Shown piece after piece: positions 12,746 to 22,772 of a stretch of DNA of 64,000 nt. The notes beneath the pieces are model-generated. The model saw only the letters and a program-made list of their open reading frames with translations, was not told the origin of the DNA and ran no database searches. Every line of letters starts with the position of its first letter. Position 1 is the stretch's first letter. Where the stretch lies: contig NC_045140.1 in assembly GCF_008831285.2 (NCBI RefSeq), positions 9,236,505-9,300,504 on the forward strand, given 5' to 3'. Origin of the DNA: Nymphaea colorata. Its lineage: Eukaryota; Streptophyta; Magnoliopsida; Nymphaeales; Nymphaeaceae. Position numbers and translations under genes: made by a program.

Positions 12746-12763
12746 TGGCACACCCGGTGGGAC
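12746..12763 (+). other. Primer binding site of the Tat/Ogre-like element
   Basis: TGGCACACCCGGTGGGAC begins with the TGG expected to pair with a tRNA CCA end and lies two bases after the LTR terminus. I have not assigned the tRNA. Confidence 0.6.
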
Positions 12764-13511
12764 CCGTCATTGTTTGTCTAAAGACTTATTTGGATCATAT
12801 ATGAGTTATTTTCACCAATGTCGGACATCAATTGCACAAAAAAAAAAAAAAAAAATTAAACTCACAAAAATGCATACCGACATCATGTAGTGTACATTGA
12901 GGAGATTTCATGAACCTCATTCATTTCAATTTATCCTACCCCTCCTCAATTTAAGGATTGTATGCAGCCCATGTATGCTCTCAAAATTTCAAATCTATCT
13001 CTTAGGAATGTATGCAATAGAGCCATCTATTTTGCATCTTCTCATGAATTTTGAAAAACAAATCCTTACCTATATCATATCCCGGTCATCATGTTGCCGG
13101 GCTATTTCTAGGACATTAGTCTAAGATATAGCCTTACAACTGGACCACCCAATTGGACTGAGAAGTCCCCCCATTAGTACCGAAACGGACAATAGTCCCG
13201 GTATATCGATGGGTGAACAAGGAGAAATGGAGAGCCCAAATCTAGAAAACCCTTGGAGGAGTCAATGCTAGTACTATAAATTAGAATCATTTACCCATTT
13301 ATTTTCCATAGGTTCCAAGACCAATTTTCAAAATAATGCATATAGGCAAGAGTCCTAGGAATTGCATTATCAATTTTTCATTAACTGCTTGTTTGGACGC
13401 ATGTGATGTTTTACTTTGCCCCTAAGTCCATGTCCAAACCCAATGTCAAAACTCTTCTCGAGTCTCTATTGGGTCAATTCATGTCAAAGTCTAATACCTT
13501 CTCTTGTCTAG
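12764..13511 (+). other. Untranslated leader between PBS and first ORF
   Basis: This leader contains a 17-base A tract near 12838 and no convincing coding sequence. A 75-residue frame at 12897-13124 has no recognisable domain. Long leaders are usual in this lineage. Confidence 0.5.
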
Positions 13512-14723
13512 ATGGACTCAGAAAGTATCTTCCCATATGACCACATCCTATTCGGGTCATGTCAAGGCCGATCCGGACTTCGCATCATCCCAAGTGGAGT
13601 CTACCTACCTCAGTGGTATCTTTCATGGTACCCAACTTTTCGGTGTATGTTCCCGGATCACTTAGAGGATTGCGGTCTTGAAGAAGCAGTCAGTCTTGCC
13701 ATACAGCCTATCAATGGCAATCTAATCCATGCAATTGCTGAAAGATGGAACCCAAGGACCAACACATTCTGGTTTCCATGGGGTGAAATGACAATCACTC
13801 TTGATGAGTTCTCCAACATTATGGGTTTGCCAGAACCAAAAGGTGACCCAAGAGGTCCAATTGAAGACCAGTTCCTTGTAAACCAAGGTCAAGTCAAAAC
13901 TCTAGAAGTGATTCGTAAACTCACAGGGAAAAGGAGTTGGCATTTTCTAGAGAAAGATGGACATCAATATCTTCAACTACAAGAGCTTGGTGAAACATAC
14001 TCCCAATTTGTCAACCCTGCGTCACTATCTAGAACTGTTGCAGACAAGTACAAAAACTCCATAGTGACTTGTACCGTGGGTCTTATCTTCTTCAATAATG
14101 AAGAACACATAATGGATTTCCGCATAGCTCGCCTCTTCAGAAAATGGGGGCATGTCCAAGTCCGTCACATTTCCATAGCAATGGCAGCCTTGGCATTCCT
14201 TTACAGAGGGTTGGCCAAATTTTCAATTGGAGATGCAGACTCGATAGAAGGATGTGTCTTTGCACTGCAAGCATGGTTCTACAAACATGTGGGGCCACAA
14301 TCATGTCATTTTCAAAACACAGACGGTCAGTTATCTAGTATGGAGCACTACCGCAGAAAGATGGAGGAAGTTGATGACTCCACCATCATTTGGGACTTCT
14401 TTGATCGAGAGGTCATCAAGTCAAGATACACTTACAACCCAGTCAGAGGAAGTCTTCTATTGGGACCGTTTTTCATAATTGAATATCATCCGGAGCGTTG
14501 CCTCAGGCAATTCTCACTGCGTCAGAGGAAGGCATATCCAATTGAGTCGGAAGGAGCCATTGTGGAGTGTGAACTAGACACTGAAGAGTGGTCCGGGATA
14601 TACACCTATGCCCAGCAACGTTGGGAATCATTTGCTCACTTGTATCTTGTCCTTGGTCCAGGAATGGGTCCCGAATATGTAAAATGGTGGGATGAAGTTC
14701 GCCCATCTATCCTTCTGTCCTAG
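13512..14723 (+). CDS. Plant mobile domain (PMD, aminotransferase-like) protein, extra ORF of the gypsy element
   Basis: This is an intact 403-codon frame from ATG to TAG. Residues about 70-115 carry the plant mobile domain signature: A.ERWNPRTNTFWFPWGEMTITL, then a hydrophobic stretch and GLPEP. The rest is rich in aromatic residues, as in the family, with YHPERCLRQF at about 325 and a tryptophan-rich C-terminus. PMD proteins include the nuclear Arabidopsis MAIN and MAIL1 proteins, which take part in silencing and gene expression, and PMDs are known to occur inside plant transposable elements. Here the ORF lies upstream of gag in the same orientation, the position of ORF1 in Ogre-type elements. 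Its role in the element is unknown. Unlike the downstream pol frames it has no disruption. Confidence 0.82.
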   Translation: MDSESIFPYDHILFGSCQGRSGLRIIPSGVYLPQWYLSWYPTFRCMFPDHLEDCGLEEAVSLAIQPINGNLIHAIAERWNPRTNTFWFPWGEMTITLDEFSNIMGLPEPKGDPRGPIEDQFLVNQGQVKTLEVIRKLTGKRSWHFLEKDGHQYLQLQELGETYSQFVNPASLSRTVADKYKNSIVTCTVGLIFFNNEEHIMDFRIARLFRKWGHVQVRHISIAMAALAFLYRGLAKFSIGDADSIEGCVFALQAWFYKHVGPQSCHFQNTDGQLSSMEHYRRKMEEVDDSTIIWDFFDREVIKSRYTYNPVRGSLLLGPFFIIEYHPERCLRQFSLRQRKAYPIESEGAIVECELDTEEWSGIYTYAQQRWESFAHLYLVLGPGMGPEYVKWWDEVRPSILLS

Positions 14724-14906
14724 ATTGTCATGTCTAATTCATTGTCATTAAGCCAAAATTTGTCAAGTTTTGTCAAGTTATGTTAAACTTTGTCAAGTTT
14801 TGTCATTCTCATCTTTCTTTTAATATGTAATCAAAATTTGTCACCTCTCATCAATTCACATCCTAACATTTTCAATTTTTCTTCTTGCAAGGTGAACATC
14901 CGCTTT

Positions 14907-16259
14907 ATGGTTGAAACCAGAAGCCAAAGCAGGAGAAGGAGTGAAATGGAGCTTGATCAACCTTTTATAGGAGACAGGGGAGAAGAATCCTCCTCAGAAA
15001 CACCTCCCAAGCTGGAAATAAATGACCCAGAATTTGAGGAATACAGAAGATTTCGGAAATACATGATCATGTTCAATGAAGAACAAGCGCAGGCAGAAAA
15101 AGCCAAAAAGAAAGGGAAGAAAACAAGAAAGTACTCATCAAGCAGTTCAGACTCTTCTGAAGACGCTACAACAGAATCTAGTAGTGAGGAAGAACCGAAA
15201 ACTCCCAAGAAAAAGAAGAAGGGAGAATCCTGGAAAACAAAAATCCAGGAAGTTGAAAAAAAGTTAAATGCAGTACAACTTAAAGGCAAGAACAAGAGGA
15301 ATTTCACTTGCGAAGATTTCTATGAAAGCTTCGAAAATGACAAACACATAAAAAACTTGCCCAAGAAATTTATCAAATTTGATGGCCATGGAGACCCAAA
15401 GGCACATTTGGCCATGTTCTTTGCTGAATGCTACAAATTCCGCCACAATCATAGGGCCCTCTTTCGATGTTTCCCTAGAAGCCTAGAAGGAATTGCAGCA
15501 CAATGGTATCGGGAACACATCAACCCAGTGGAATTGAAAAATTTTGACATGTTAATCAACCTTTTCATCGAAAGGTTCATTCAAAACGTTGAAACTGCAC
15601 CAACGATCACCACATTATGCTATCTAAAACAGAGGCCAGGTGAAAAGGTGAGAGATTTTATTCAGAGGTGGAGGTCTTCTTGCAACAAGATGAGAGACCC
15701 AATCTCTCAATCCCATGCACTGGGATTGATCGTAAACAATTTGACACAACCATTAAGGAGCCTCATTTCCAATGCTCCAATCAAGTCTTTCATCGATCTC
15801 ACTGAGAGGGCAGAATGCATTGAAGCAGGAATTGAGAATGGAGCTTTTGATGCTGTCATCCCGGTAAAAGTAAGGGAAGATACAAAAAAGAATAGCAGAA
15901 GTCAGAATGCTCCAGCCAACATTGTGGCCAACGCTGCAGCCTTCAAGAAAGAAAAGTCCGAATATCCTAAGAATAAAGGGGTAATGGACAAAGCTAGTGG
16001 CAGTAGTAGTGGCACCAAAAACAAACATCCTGGATGGGGGTACGATAGAAAATTTACCCCATTACAACAAAGTTATGAAGAGGTCATGCATATGCTAATC
16101 GAAAGAGGTACTCTGTTTCTCTCAAAAGTCTCCAACCCCCCACCAATGATGGGGAAAAACAAAGAGCAATTCTGCAAATTTCATCGCGCTCCAGGACATG
16201 ATACAGAAGACTGCCTTGTACTTAAAATATTGTGCAAGATGCAGTTGACAAAGAAATAA
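14907..16259 (+). CDS. Gag polyprotein of the Tat/Ogre-like element
   Basis: The likely start is the ATG at 14907 (MVETRSQSRR); the frame is open further upstream but without homology. The N-terminal 130 residues are charged and serine-rich, with poly-lysine tracts. A retrotransposon gag domain follows at about 150-330, with LPKKFIKFDGHGDPKAHLA, RSLEGIAAQWY and RPGEKVRDFIQRW. Near the C-terminus, FCKFHRAPGHDTEDC is the CxxH..HxxxxC zinc-binding signature typical of Tat gag. The protein would form the capsid. The frame ends at 16259 and overlaps the protease frame by 28 bases. The shift falls in an A-rich run near 16221-16227, and I cannot tell an indel from recoding. Confidence 0.85.
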   Translation: MVETRSQSRRRSEMELDQPFIGDRGEESSSETPPKLEINDPEFEEYRRFRKYMIMFNEEQAQAEKAKKKGKKTRKYSSSSSDSSEDATTESSSEEEPKTPKKKKKGESWKTKIQEVEKKLNAVQLKGKNKRNFTCEDFYESFENDKHIKNLPKKFIKFDGHGDPKAHLAMFFAECYKFRHNHRALFRCFPRSLEGIAAQWYREHINPVELKNFDMLINLFIERFIQNVETAPTITTLCYLKQRPGEKVRDFIQRWRSSCNKMRDPISQSHALGLIVNNLTQPLRSLISNAPIKSFIDLTERAECIEAGIENGAFDAVIPVKVREDTKKNSRSQNAPANIVANAAAFKKEKSEYPKNKGVMDKASGSSSGTKNKHPGWGYDRKFTPLQQSYEEVMHMLIERGTLFLSKVSNPPPMMGKNKEQFCKFHRAPGHDTEDCLVLKILCKMQLTKK

Positions 16260-17476
16260 TCAAAGAGGTCAGTGAACAGCCGGACATTCTCAAGAATCCT
16301 TTTCCTAAACATGGCAAAGGAATAGTTTCGATGGTCAGATTTTCAACAGGTCGTCAAATTATGGTGACAAACAAAAGGGATACAGCGTCCCTGGATTTCT
16401 TTGGATTGCTTTTCAAACATGATAAAGGATCCATCAATGCACAAACCGGACTGGTTAAACAAGACCATCTGACAGAGATTGATCAGAAGTCACAAGTGTG
16501 CGACCCTGAACCATTGGAATCCATTTTCAATGAATTGGACCCCTTACCTGAAGTCAAGAAGGGAGGGTTTAGCCCTAACAGGGGGAATGAATGGGCTTTT
16601 GAATTATGTGAAAATAGTCCGATCATATTCTCTGATAAAGATCTACCAACTGGAGGTGCATCGCACAATGACGCCTTGCACATAGTGATAGAGACAAGGG
16701 GCACCAGAGTCTCCCACGTTTTAATTGATGGTGGAGCAAGCCTGAACATCTGTCCACAACAAACAGCTCGTGAGTTGGGCATAAGACAGGCTGACTATAC
16801 TCCATCCAAAATTTTCATCCATGGATATGACGGGACAGGACAACCATGCCTAGGATGCATATGTCTGGATTTGAATATTTCTGAGACGTATCATCGGGTT
16901 TTATTTCATGTGGTGGATATAGAACCCTCCTTCAACTTGTTGCTTGGCAGGCCATGGATCCATGCTACCAATGCAGTTCCCTCCACTCTACATCAGTGTG
17001 TCAAATGGACTTACAACGGGAATTCTATAACCATCTATGCAGAGGATAGGGAAAGTCGGCTTGTACACCCAATGATTCCGGTACCAACATATACAATTGA
17101 GGTACCCAGTATTCGAGTCTGCAAAGAAGAAGAAATATCTCAAAGTCTTAGCAGGTTGGACATTCAGAAACCAAAGAAACAGGTATGGGTGAAAAGGGGT
17201 ACCAAACTTGAAACAAGTTACAAAAGTCATCCGTTGTTCAAGAAATTCTGCCAGAATGAGAAAGGATTGGATTTACTCATACGCCATGGCTACCAGCCAT
17301 TTACTGGCCTTGGCAAACATGAAAATGGAATCTTGGAACCAGTTACCTTGACAGGACAACGAGGCACTCAAGCCTTGGGGTGCCAAAGCTATGAAAAAGT
17401 GGATGTTGAGGAAGAATTCAAGCCAGTACCTTTCGTCAAGAGCAATACCATAGGCGGATGTTCACCATCAATTTGA
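16232..17476 (+). CDS. Aspartic protease with C-terminal G-patch domain
   Basis: The frame continues from gag after a frame change and lacks a convincing ATG. The retroviral-type aspartic protease is centred on LIDGGASLNICP near 16725. HGYDGTGQPCLG and LLGRPWIH follow (16815-16965), the flap-side and final motifs of the fold. About 90 residues later comes a G-patch, LIRHGYQPFTGLGKHENG (about 17275-17330). G-patches bind nucleic acid or RNA helicases, and this arrangement is typical of Tat/Ogre elements. The product would cut the Gag-Pol polyprotein. The catalytic Asp is present, although the triad reads DGG instead of the more common D(T/S)G. The frame ends at 17476. Confidence 0.8.
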   Translation: MQDAVDKEIIKEVSEQPDILKNPFPKHGKGIVSMVRFSTGRQIMVTNKRDTASLDFFGLLFKHDKGSINAQTGLVKQDHLTEIDQKSQVCDPEPLESIFNELDPLPEVKKGGFSPNRGNEWAFELCENSPIIFSDKDLPTGGASHNDALHIVIETRGTRVSHVLIDGGASLNICPQQTARELGIRQADYTPSKIFIHGYDGTGQPCLGCICLDLNISETYHRVLFHVVDIEPSFNLLLGRPWIHATNAVPSTLHQCVKWTYNGNSITIYAEDRESRLVHPMIPVPTYTIEVPSIRVCKEEEISQSLSRLDIQKPKKQVWVKRGTKLETSYKSHPLFKKFCQNEKGLDLLIRHGYQPFTGLGKHENGILEPVTLTGQRGTQALGCQSYEKVDVEEEFKPVPFVKSNTIGGCSPSI

Positions 17477-17632
17477 ATCAACAAATCCGCCATCATTTTG
17501 TCATTTTGTCGTCATTGTACTCAAATAGACCAAGTGTCTTCATTTTGTAATACCTTCAAAAATACAATGACAAATGCAAATTACTTCCATATACAATGTC
17601 TCAAATTTCATCTAACTTCTTTACAATCTTTA
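17477..17632 (+). other. Non-coding break between protease and RT, possible retrotransposon intron
   Basis: The AT-rich segment has stops in the protease frame and ends ...CAATCTTTAG just before RT-side coding sequence resumes with MAFEDQTSKAF. Ogre-type elements are known to carry a spliced intron at this position. The acceptor looks plausible; the donor was not pinned down. Confidence 0.45.
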
Positions 17633-19241
17633 GGATGGCATTTGAGGATCAAACATCAAAAGCTTTTAAGGAGATAAATCCAGAACTCACAGAGGCCGAA
17701 TGTCCAGAGTTCATCCAAATGAGAAAGCAAGATCAACCGTCACCTCTGATTAATGATCCGATTGAGGAAATTAACATTGGCACGGAAGAGAGTCCAAAGA
17801 TTTTGCAAATTGGAACAAGTCTCTCAGCAGAAGAAAGAAAAGAGTTGATAGATTTCCTCAAAAAGCATCAAGAAGCCTTTGCGTGGACTTATGAGGACAT
17901 GCCAGGACTTGATACAAAATTAGTCGAGCATCGACTACCATTGAAACCAGAATGCAAGCCAATCAAACAAAAGTTGAGGAAACTAGACCCTCGTCTTGAG
18001 GGCAAGTTAAGGAAGGCCTGGAAGACCTACTAAAGGCAGGGTTCATCCGAACAATCGACTATCCTGAATGGTTAGCAAACATTGTGGTAGTCCCAAAGAA
18101 AAATGGCAAAATTCGGCTCTGCATCGATTTCAGAGATTTGAATAAGGCTACACCAAAGGATGACTACCCACTTCCAAACATTGACTTGTTGGTAGACAGT
18201 ACCGCAGGTCACGCTATGTTCTCCTTTATGGATGGATATTCTGGTTATAACCAAATTAAGTTGGCAGCTCAAGATCAAGCCAAAACATCATTTACAACCC
18301 CATGGGGTACCTTCTGCTATACAGTAATGCCATTTGGTTTGAAGAACGCTGGGGCAACATATCAAAGGGCTATGGCAGCTATTTTTCATGACCAAATGCA
18401 TCAAATCATGGATGCATATGTAGATGATCTACTAATTAAGTCAAAAACAAGGGAGAATCACATCAACATTCTCTCTCAAGTTTTTGATAGACTCTTACAA
18501 TACAAACTTAGATTGAATCCACAAAAATGTGTATTTGGTGTGGAATCCGGTAAGCTTTTGGGATTTATGGTCAGCCAAAAGGGAATCGAGATGGATCCTT
18601 CCAAAGCAAATGCGATCATCGAAATGTCACCCCCAACAAATCTTAAGGAGCTACGCAGCTTGCAAGGCAGAATTCAATCAATCAGAAGGTTTATATCTAA
18701 TCTCGCCATGAGATGCGAACCCTTCAACCATTTACTGCGGAAAGGAGTCAAATTTGAATGGGGGCATGAATGTCAAGCCTCATTCGAAAAGATCAAGAAG
18801 TATCTTCTTTGCCCACCAATTTTAAAACCTCCAATTTTAGGGGAACCTCTACTCCTTTACATCACAGTTAACGATTCAGCCTGTGGTGGATTTCTGGCTC
18901 AATATGAAGAAGGATGCCGAATAGAACATGCCATTTATTACATCAGTAAGACATTTGTGCAGTATGAAAAGAACTACTCGCACATGGAAAAAACTTGCTT
19001 AGCCTTGGTGTGGATGTGTCAAAAATTAAGGCATTATCTATTGGCTTGTGAAGTTAAAATTTTATCCAAACTTAATCCACTCAAATATATCCTCGAACAG
19101 CCATTTCTGAATGGAAGGATAGCAAAGTGGCAGGTTTTGCTGATGCAATATGATTTGGAATATTGTCACAAAAATCAATCAAGGGGCAAGCCATTGCAGA
19201 CCAATTGGCAGATTTTCCTCTATATGAAGAAATTAGAACAA
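17596..19241 (+). pseudogene. Reverse transcriptase and RNase H of the Tat/Ogre-like element, frameshifted, cut by gap
   Basis: The N-terminal linker includes HQEAFAWTYEDMPG, the usual start of Tat pol. RT follows, with VVPKKNGKIRLCIDFRDLN (18084-18140), DGYSGYNQI, MPFGLKNAGATYQ and the catalytic YVDD at 18417-18428. The RNase H domain begins at LLLYITVNDSA and continues with YYISKTFVQYEKNY and QKLRHYLLAC. It is disabled by a one-base frame change near 18003, just before RT motif 1, and another near 19170. The 100-N gap at 19242 removes everything downstream. With these parts the protein would have copied element RNA into DNA. No integrase is visible. Confidence 0.85.
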
Positions 19242-19341
19242 NNNNNNNNNNNNNNNNNNNNNNNNNNNNNNNNNNNNNNNNNNNNNNNNNNNNNNNNNNN
19301 NNNNNNNNNNNNNNNNNNNNNNNNNNNNNNNNNNNNNNNNN
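19242..19341. other. Assembly gap (100 N)
   Basis: A run of exactly 100 N, a conventional scaffold gap of unknown true size. It falls inside the gypsy element, so its 3' half may simply be unassembled. Confidence 0.99.
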
Positions 19342-20280
19342 AAATGCAAACTTTCAAAAGCTAAGAGCTCATTTTTGGATTAATCAAAAGTTGGGTCTCT
19401 TAATTTTGATTCCGTTGGAGCACATGTGGTTCTCAAATGCACTTTAAATATATAACACAATGTTAAAGTCTTGAACAAATTGGCCTGTATACATCTAACA
19501 AACGGAGTTAAGTAGGACTATTTTTTTCGGTACTTATACGAGAAGAGAAGACAGTGCGCGGTCAATTTAATAAATGCGCCCCACTCAACTGATAGAGCAC
19601 GGCGCCAATAGGAATTGAACTGGTGATGTGAGTTGTTCATATGAACCAACTGGTGATGTGAGTAGTTCATATGAATCAGTTTTACCAGCTATGCAATGCT
19701 CCATAATAAGTTAAAAGCTGACTGAGTCGTACATAAAAAATTATGTTTGCTCCATAAAAAGTGAAAAGCTGATAGTTACTGAGTCGTAAATAAAAAATTA
19801 TGTTTTAAAACAAGAAACCAAGAAATCGGCTTAGATGGACGATGAGGTGCCAGATTTAGCGAACAAAAAGAAAAGGAGGCGAAAAAAGAAAACGGAGGAG
19901 AGAGAGAGGGGGTGAGCGTGTGCGCGTTAGCATACATTTTAGATTTTACTAATTGCAGCACCCTTGCGTTTCTCAATTACGCATAGCCCGCGTTCGTTCG
20001 GAAGAAGGGAAGAGAAAGCGATAGAGACCGTTCTTCGTTCTTTCTTCTCTCCCTTCTTCTTCTTCCCTTCCGTCTTCTTACGAATCTATTAATTGCGCTC
20101 CACTTTTCTTTCTCTATCAGATATCTCAGATCCGATCACCTCATTCTCTTTCTTTCTTTCTTGCGGTTCCGAGGTTGATCTCCGACGACCCCGGCCTCGT
20201 CTAGATCGGGGGGCGACGATCCTTGGTTTATCGACAAATCGCGCGCGTCCGCGACGGTATTTCGACAGGATCGGCCGTTT
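19342..20280 (+). promoter_or_regulatory. Upstream region and probable 5' UTR of the SEC24-like gene
   Basis: After the gap the first 600 bases show no gypsy similarity and contain small direct repeats. A two-copy unit of about 55 bp lies at 19697-19804 (GAAAAGCTGA..GAGTCGTA..AAAAAATTATG). From about 19990 the DNA becomes CT-rich (CTTCTTCTTCCCTTCC), as in many plant 5' UTRs, up to the ATG at 20281. No TATA box is obvious. Confidence 0.45.
19621..19679. repeat. Two-copy 30-bp tandem repeat
   Basis: TGGTGATGTGAG..GTTCATATGAA occurs at 19621 and again at 19651, with a few differences. Confidence 0.8.
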
Positions 20281-21176
20281 ATGGCGTCATCGGCACCTAG
20301 ACCTGGCTACCCCGGCCATCCTCAGGGGCCACCCGACGCTCTAGCTGCGGGTATTCAGAACCTGTACGTGACTCGCCCTAACGCGCCGGTTACTCGTCCT
20401 AACGCGCCGGTTACTCGTCCTGCGCCCTTTGCCGGCGCCGGATCCTCCCCAATGCCCATCGCTCGCACGGACGCACCTACGTACGCTCCTCCTCTTCGGG
20501 GCGTGTCGCCTCCGCCGTTTGTGACGGGGAATATTGGGCCTGGTCGACCGATGGGGTTCGCTCAGCCGCCTCCTCCGGCCGCGTCTAGGCCGGCCCGTTC
20601 TCCGCTTCGCCGCCGTCAAGCGGTCCGACGGCTATAAGTAACGGACCAGCAGCGTTTGTGCCTCCTGGATCTCGATTTCCTCCTACCGTGCAGGGTCCGC
20701 CTGGTTTGGCGCGTGGGCCTCCGCCGCCACCCGGCGTACGTCCGATGGCTGATAGTCAGAACGTTCCCGGCATCCTGCCGCAGGTTCAACAGTCTCGCGC
20801 CCCATTTTTAGGTGGCAGCCAAGGAGTACCGGGTCCAATGATGCAGCCCCAGGCGACGCCGTTCGTGGGCGCTAGTCATGCTTCAGTTGCCCCACCGATG
20901 CAAGCAGCCCCAGCGCCATTCAGCGGTGGCCAATCTTGTTCACCCACTATGCGGCCGCCTGCACCTCCGTTCTTGGGAGCTACTCAGAGCGTACCCCCGT
21001 TGATGCAGGCACCTGCAGCACCATTTATGGGTAGCAGCCAACCTATGCCACCTCCCATGCAACAGCCTCCTCCGCCATTTGTAGGTGGTAGTCAAGTCAT
21101 GCATCCGCCACCACCACCCACGTCCTTACCGTACGGCTCCCAACCATGGCCGAGTCAGCTCGCTCAGACTCCACAA
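20281..21176 (+). pseudogene. SEC24-like COPII coat subunit, exon 1, frameshifted
   Basis: SEC24 is the cargo-binding subunit of the COPII coat on ER export vesicles. The N-terminal proline/glycine-rich disordered region of the plant SEC24C-type proteins is seen here. It starts MASSAPRPGYPGHPQGPPD, then LAAGIQNLYVTRP, matching the LAA..QNL..RP signature of that group. Short repeats follow: TRPNAPV twice, and many FLGGSQ / APFxG blocks with methionine and proline. The reading frame changes near 20590-20598, so the ATG frame ends at 20637 while homologous sequence continues in another frame to 21176. The exon ends at a good donor, CAA|GTAAGA. The zinc-finger, trunk, helical and gelsolin domains are not found in frame downstream. 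It is most likely a pseudogene or gene fragment. Confidence 0.72.
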
Positions 21177-21902
21177 GTAAGAAAATTGAATTGTGAACAC
21201 CTGTGTAATTCACTTGTTTATGCCGGTGAATCACTTCGAAGTTCTTTTGAAAAGTTTTTATATTTTCTAATCATGCTTTTTTTTTTTTTGGCGATGAACC
21301 CTCTTTCTTTTTCTTTGTCTTGTATTTATGGCCTTCTCCATTCTTACGCTGTTTGTTGGTATATATGGTTGCCTCTCTTTCAAGTAAGATGTTGAATTGA
21401 TTGGAGTCCATCTGAGAAAACACAATCAAAGGTTCTTAGAATGCCATGCTTTAGAAACGATTATTTATCATCTAGAGGTACTTGCCAAAGAGCCATAAGG
21501 TTTGGATGTGATTGTATCTATTTTTTTGGGATGTTCCTGTTTCGATTCATCGTTTTTGTGGAGTCTTGTTGCTTGATCCATGTTGTGTTTGTAGTCAGTT
21601 ACTGTCAATGCCTTCAATTCAGGGAATTTTCGTTCATTTATAGTGTTATACTCTTTAACAAATGTGATTTCTTACTTAGACGTATAACAAATTAAGCGGT
21701 TGGGGGAAAAACTGGGAGTTTTCTTCGCAAGTTGAACTGCTTTTGTGTGACCTTAAAGAAGACGTATATTACACAGTTCATGGATCGCGTAAGAAATTAC
21801 TTGATTGGAAATGCTGTTTTGCTGGTAACCCAACAGGGCAGAAGCTATGCCACATGGGTGCATGGTGTTGTCTGCAGCGGTTTTCTGAAAAACTTGGGTT
21901 CT

Positions 21903-21938
21903 TATATATATATGTGTGTGTGTGTGTGTGCATATATA
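21903..21938. repeat. (TA)n(TG)n microsatellite
   Basis: TATATATATA passes directly into a run of TG repeats and then CATATATA. Confidence 0.9.
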
Positions 21939-22510
21939 GTTCACAAACAACAAACCTAACAATTTACAACTATCAAGCTGTCATAGTATCAATCTATCAA
22001 TATTTCACTGAAAAAGAATTGTCCATGTTCACTAAAATAGGTTCACTACAAACAGATTAAAATTAACATAAAAACCAATTATAAAAGACCAAGGCAGGTG
22101 ATAAACCGGATTATATAATAAAAGTGAAACAGATTAAATCAGATCGTTACATACAAAATAGATTACAGAATAAAGTAGGATGGATTATATATGTCAGCTA
22201 AAGCTAGTTCACAGCACACAAATTAGAAGTAAAATAAGAACAGATTAAAACAGATTTTAAGACACTAAGACAGGTTATACTTATAAAGCAGAGTGTATTA
22301 ATAAAAGTAAAGTATTATAAAATAAGTCAACATCAGATTAGTAACAGATTATAAGACACTAAGACAGGTTAAACCAGAGTCTAAAATAAAACTAAAAAAA
22401 TAACAACAATTCAATAAAACAGATTATAACAGTAGCAAACAGGAAAGTCATAATTAACGTAAGCTGTAAGGTGTGAGGTCATGGTGCGTGGAGAGAAACA
22501 CCATAAAGAG

Positions 22511-22614
22511 GACTCTTTCACCATCGGCCATTGCTGGAACTGGAAGTGATGAGACAGGGAGGCTGGACTCTTTCACCATCGGCCATTGCTGGAAGTGATG
22601 AGACAGGGAGGCTG
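22511..22614. repeat. Two-copy tandem repeat, about 55-bp period
   Basis: GACTCTTTCACCATCGGCC begins both copies (22511 and 22566). The first copy has a 6-base extra (ACTGGA) after TTGCTGGA. Confidence 0.85.
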
Positions 22615-22772
22615 ATGGTCACCCAAAAAAAGGCATAGAGGAAGCTGATAGCTGCTGGTTGAAGTTGTCGATGAATTTGGGAGAGGAAATTGAGAGCGAG
22701 AGAGGTGTCACCACCACCCACTAGCTGTCAGAAGAGAAGGGGTTTTTTGTCAAAGTCATTGCTACTCGCCTC

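Larger units (their letters stand above)
8916..19241 (+). mobile_element. Tat/Ogre-like Ty3-gypsy retrotransposon, 5' part only
   Basis: Components in order: 5' LTR 8916-12743, primer binding site, an extra ORF upstream of gag carrying a plant mobile domain, gag, protease with a G-patch, then RT and RNase H. A very long LTR, an ORF before gag and an untranslated break between protease and RT are known features of the Tat/Ogre lineage. The sequence enters a 100-N gap at 19242, and nothing after the gap resembles the expected second RNase H, integrase or 3' LTR. The element is therefore incomplete in the assembly or truly truncated. It inserted into LINE ORF2, so it is younger than that LINE. 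Confidence 0.85.

Noticed and set aside
16221-16259. Programmed frameshift between Tat gag and protease
   Set aside because: The 28-bp overlap and A run are compatible with it, but a plain one-base loss explains the data equally well, and other frames in the element also carry indels.
19575-19620. tRNA-like pieces (CAACTGATAGAGCAC and AGGAATTGAAC)
   Set aside because: They recall D-arm and T-arm sequence but do not assemble into a cloverleaf, so no tRNA is called.
20341-20619. Arg-rich minus-strand ORF opposite SEC24 exon 1
   Set aside because: It is the antisense shadow of the GC- and proline-rich exon.
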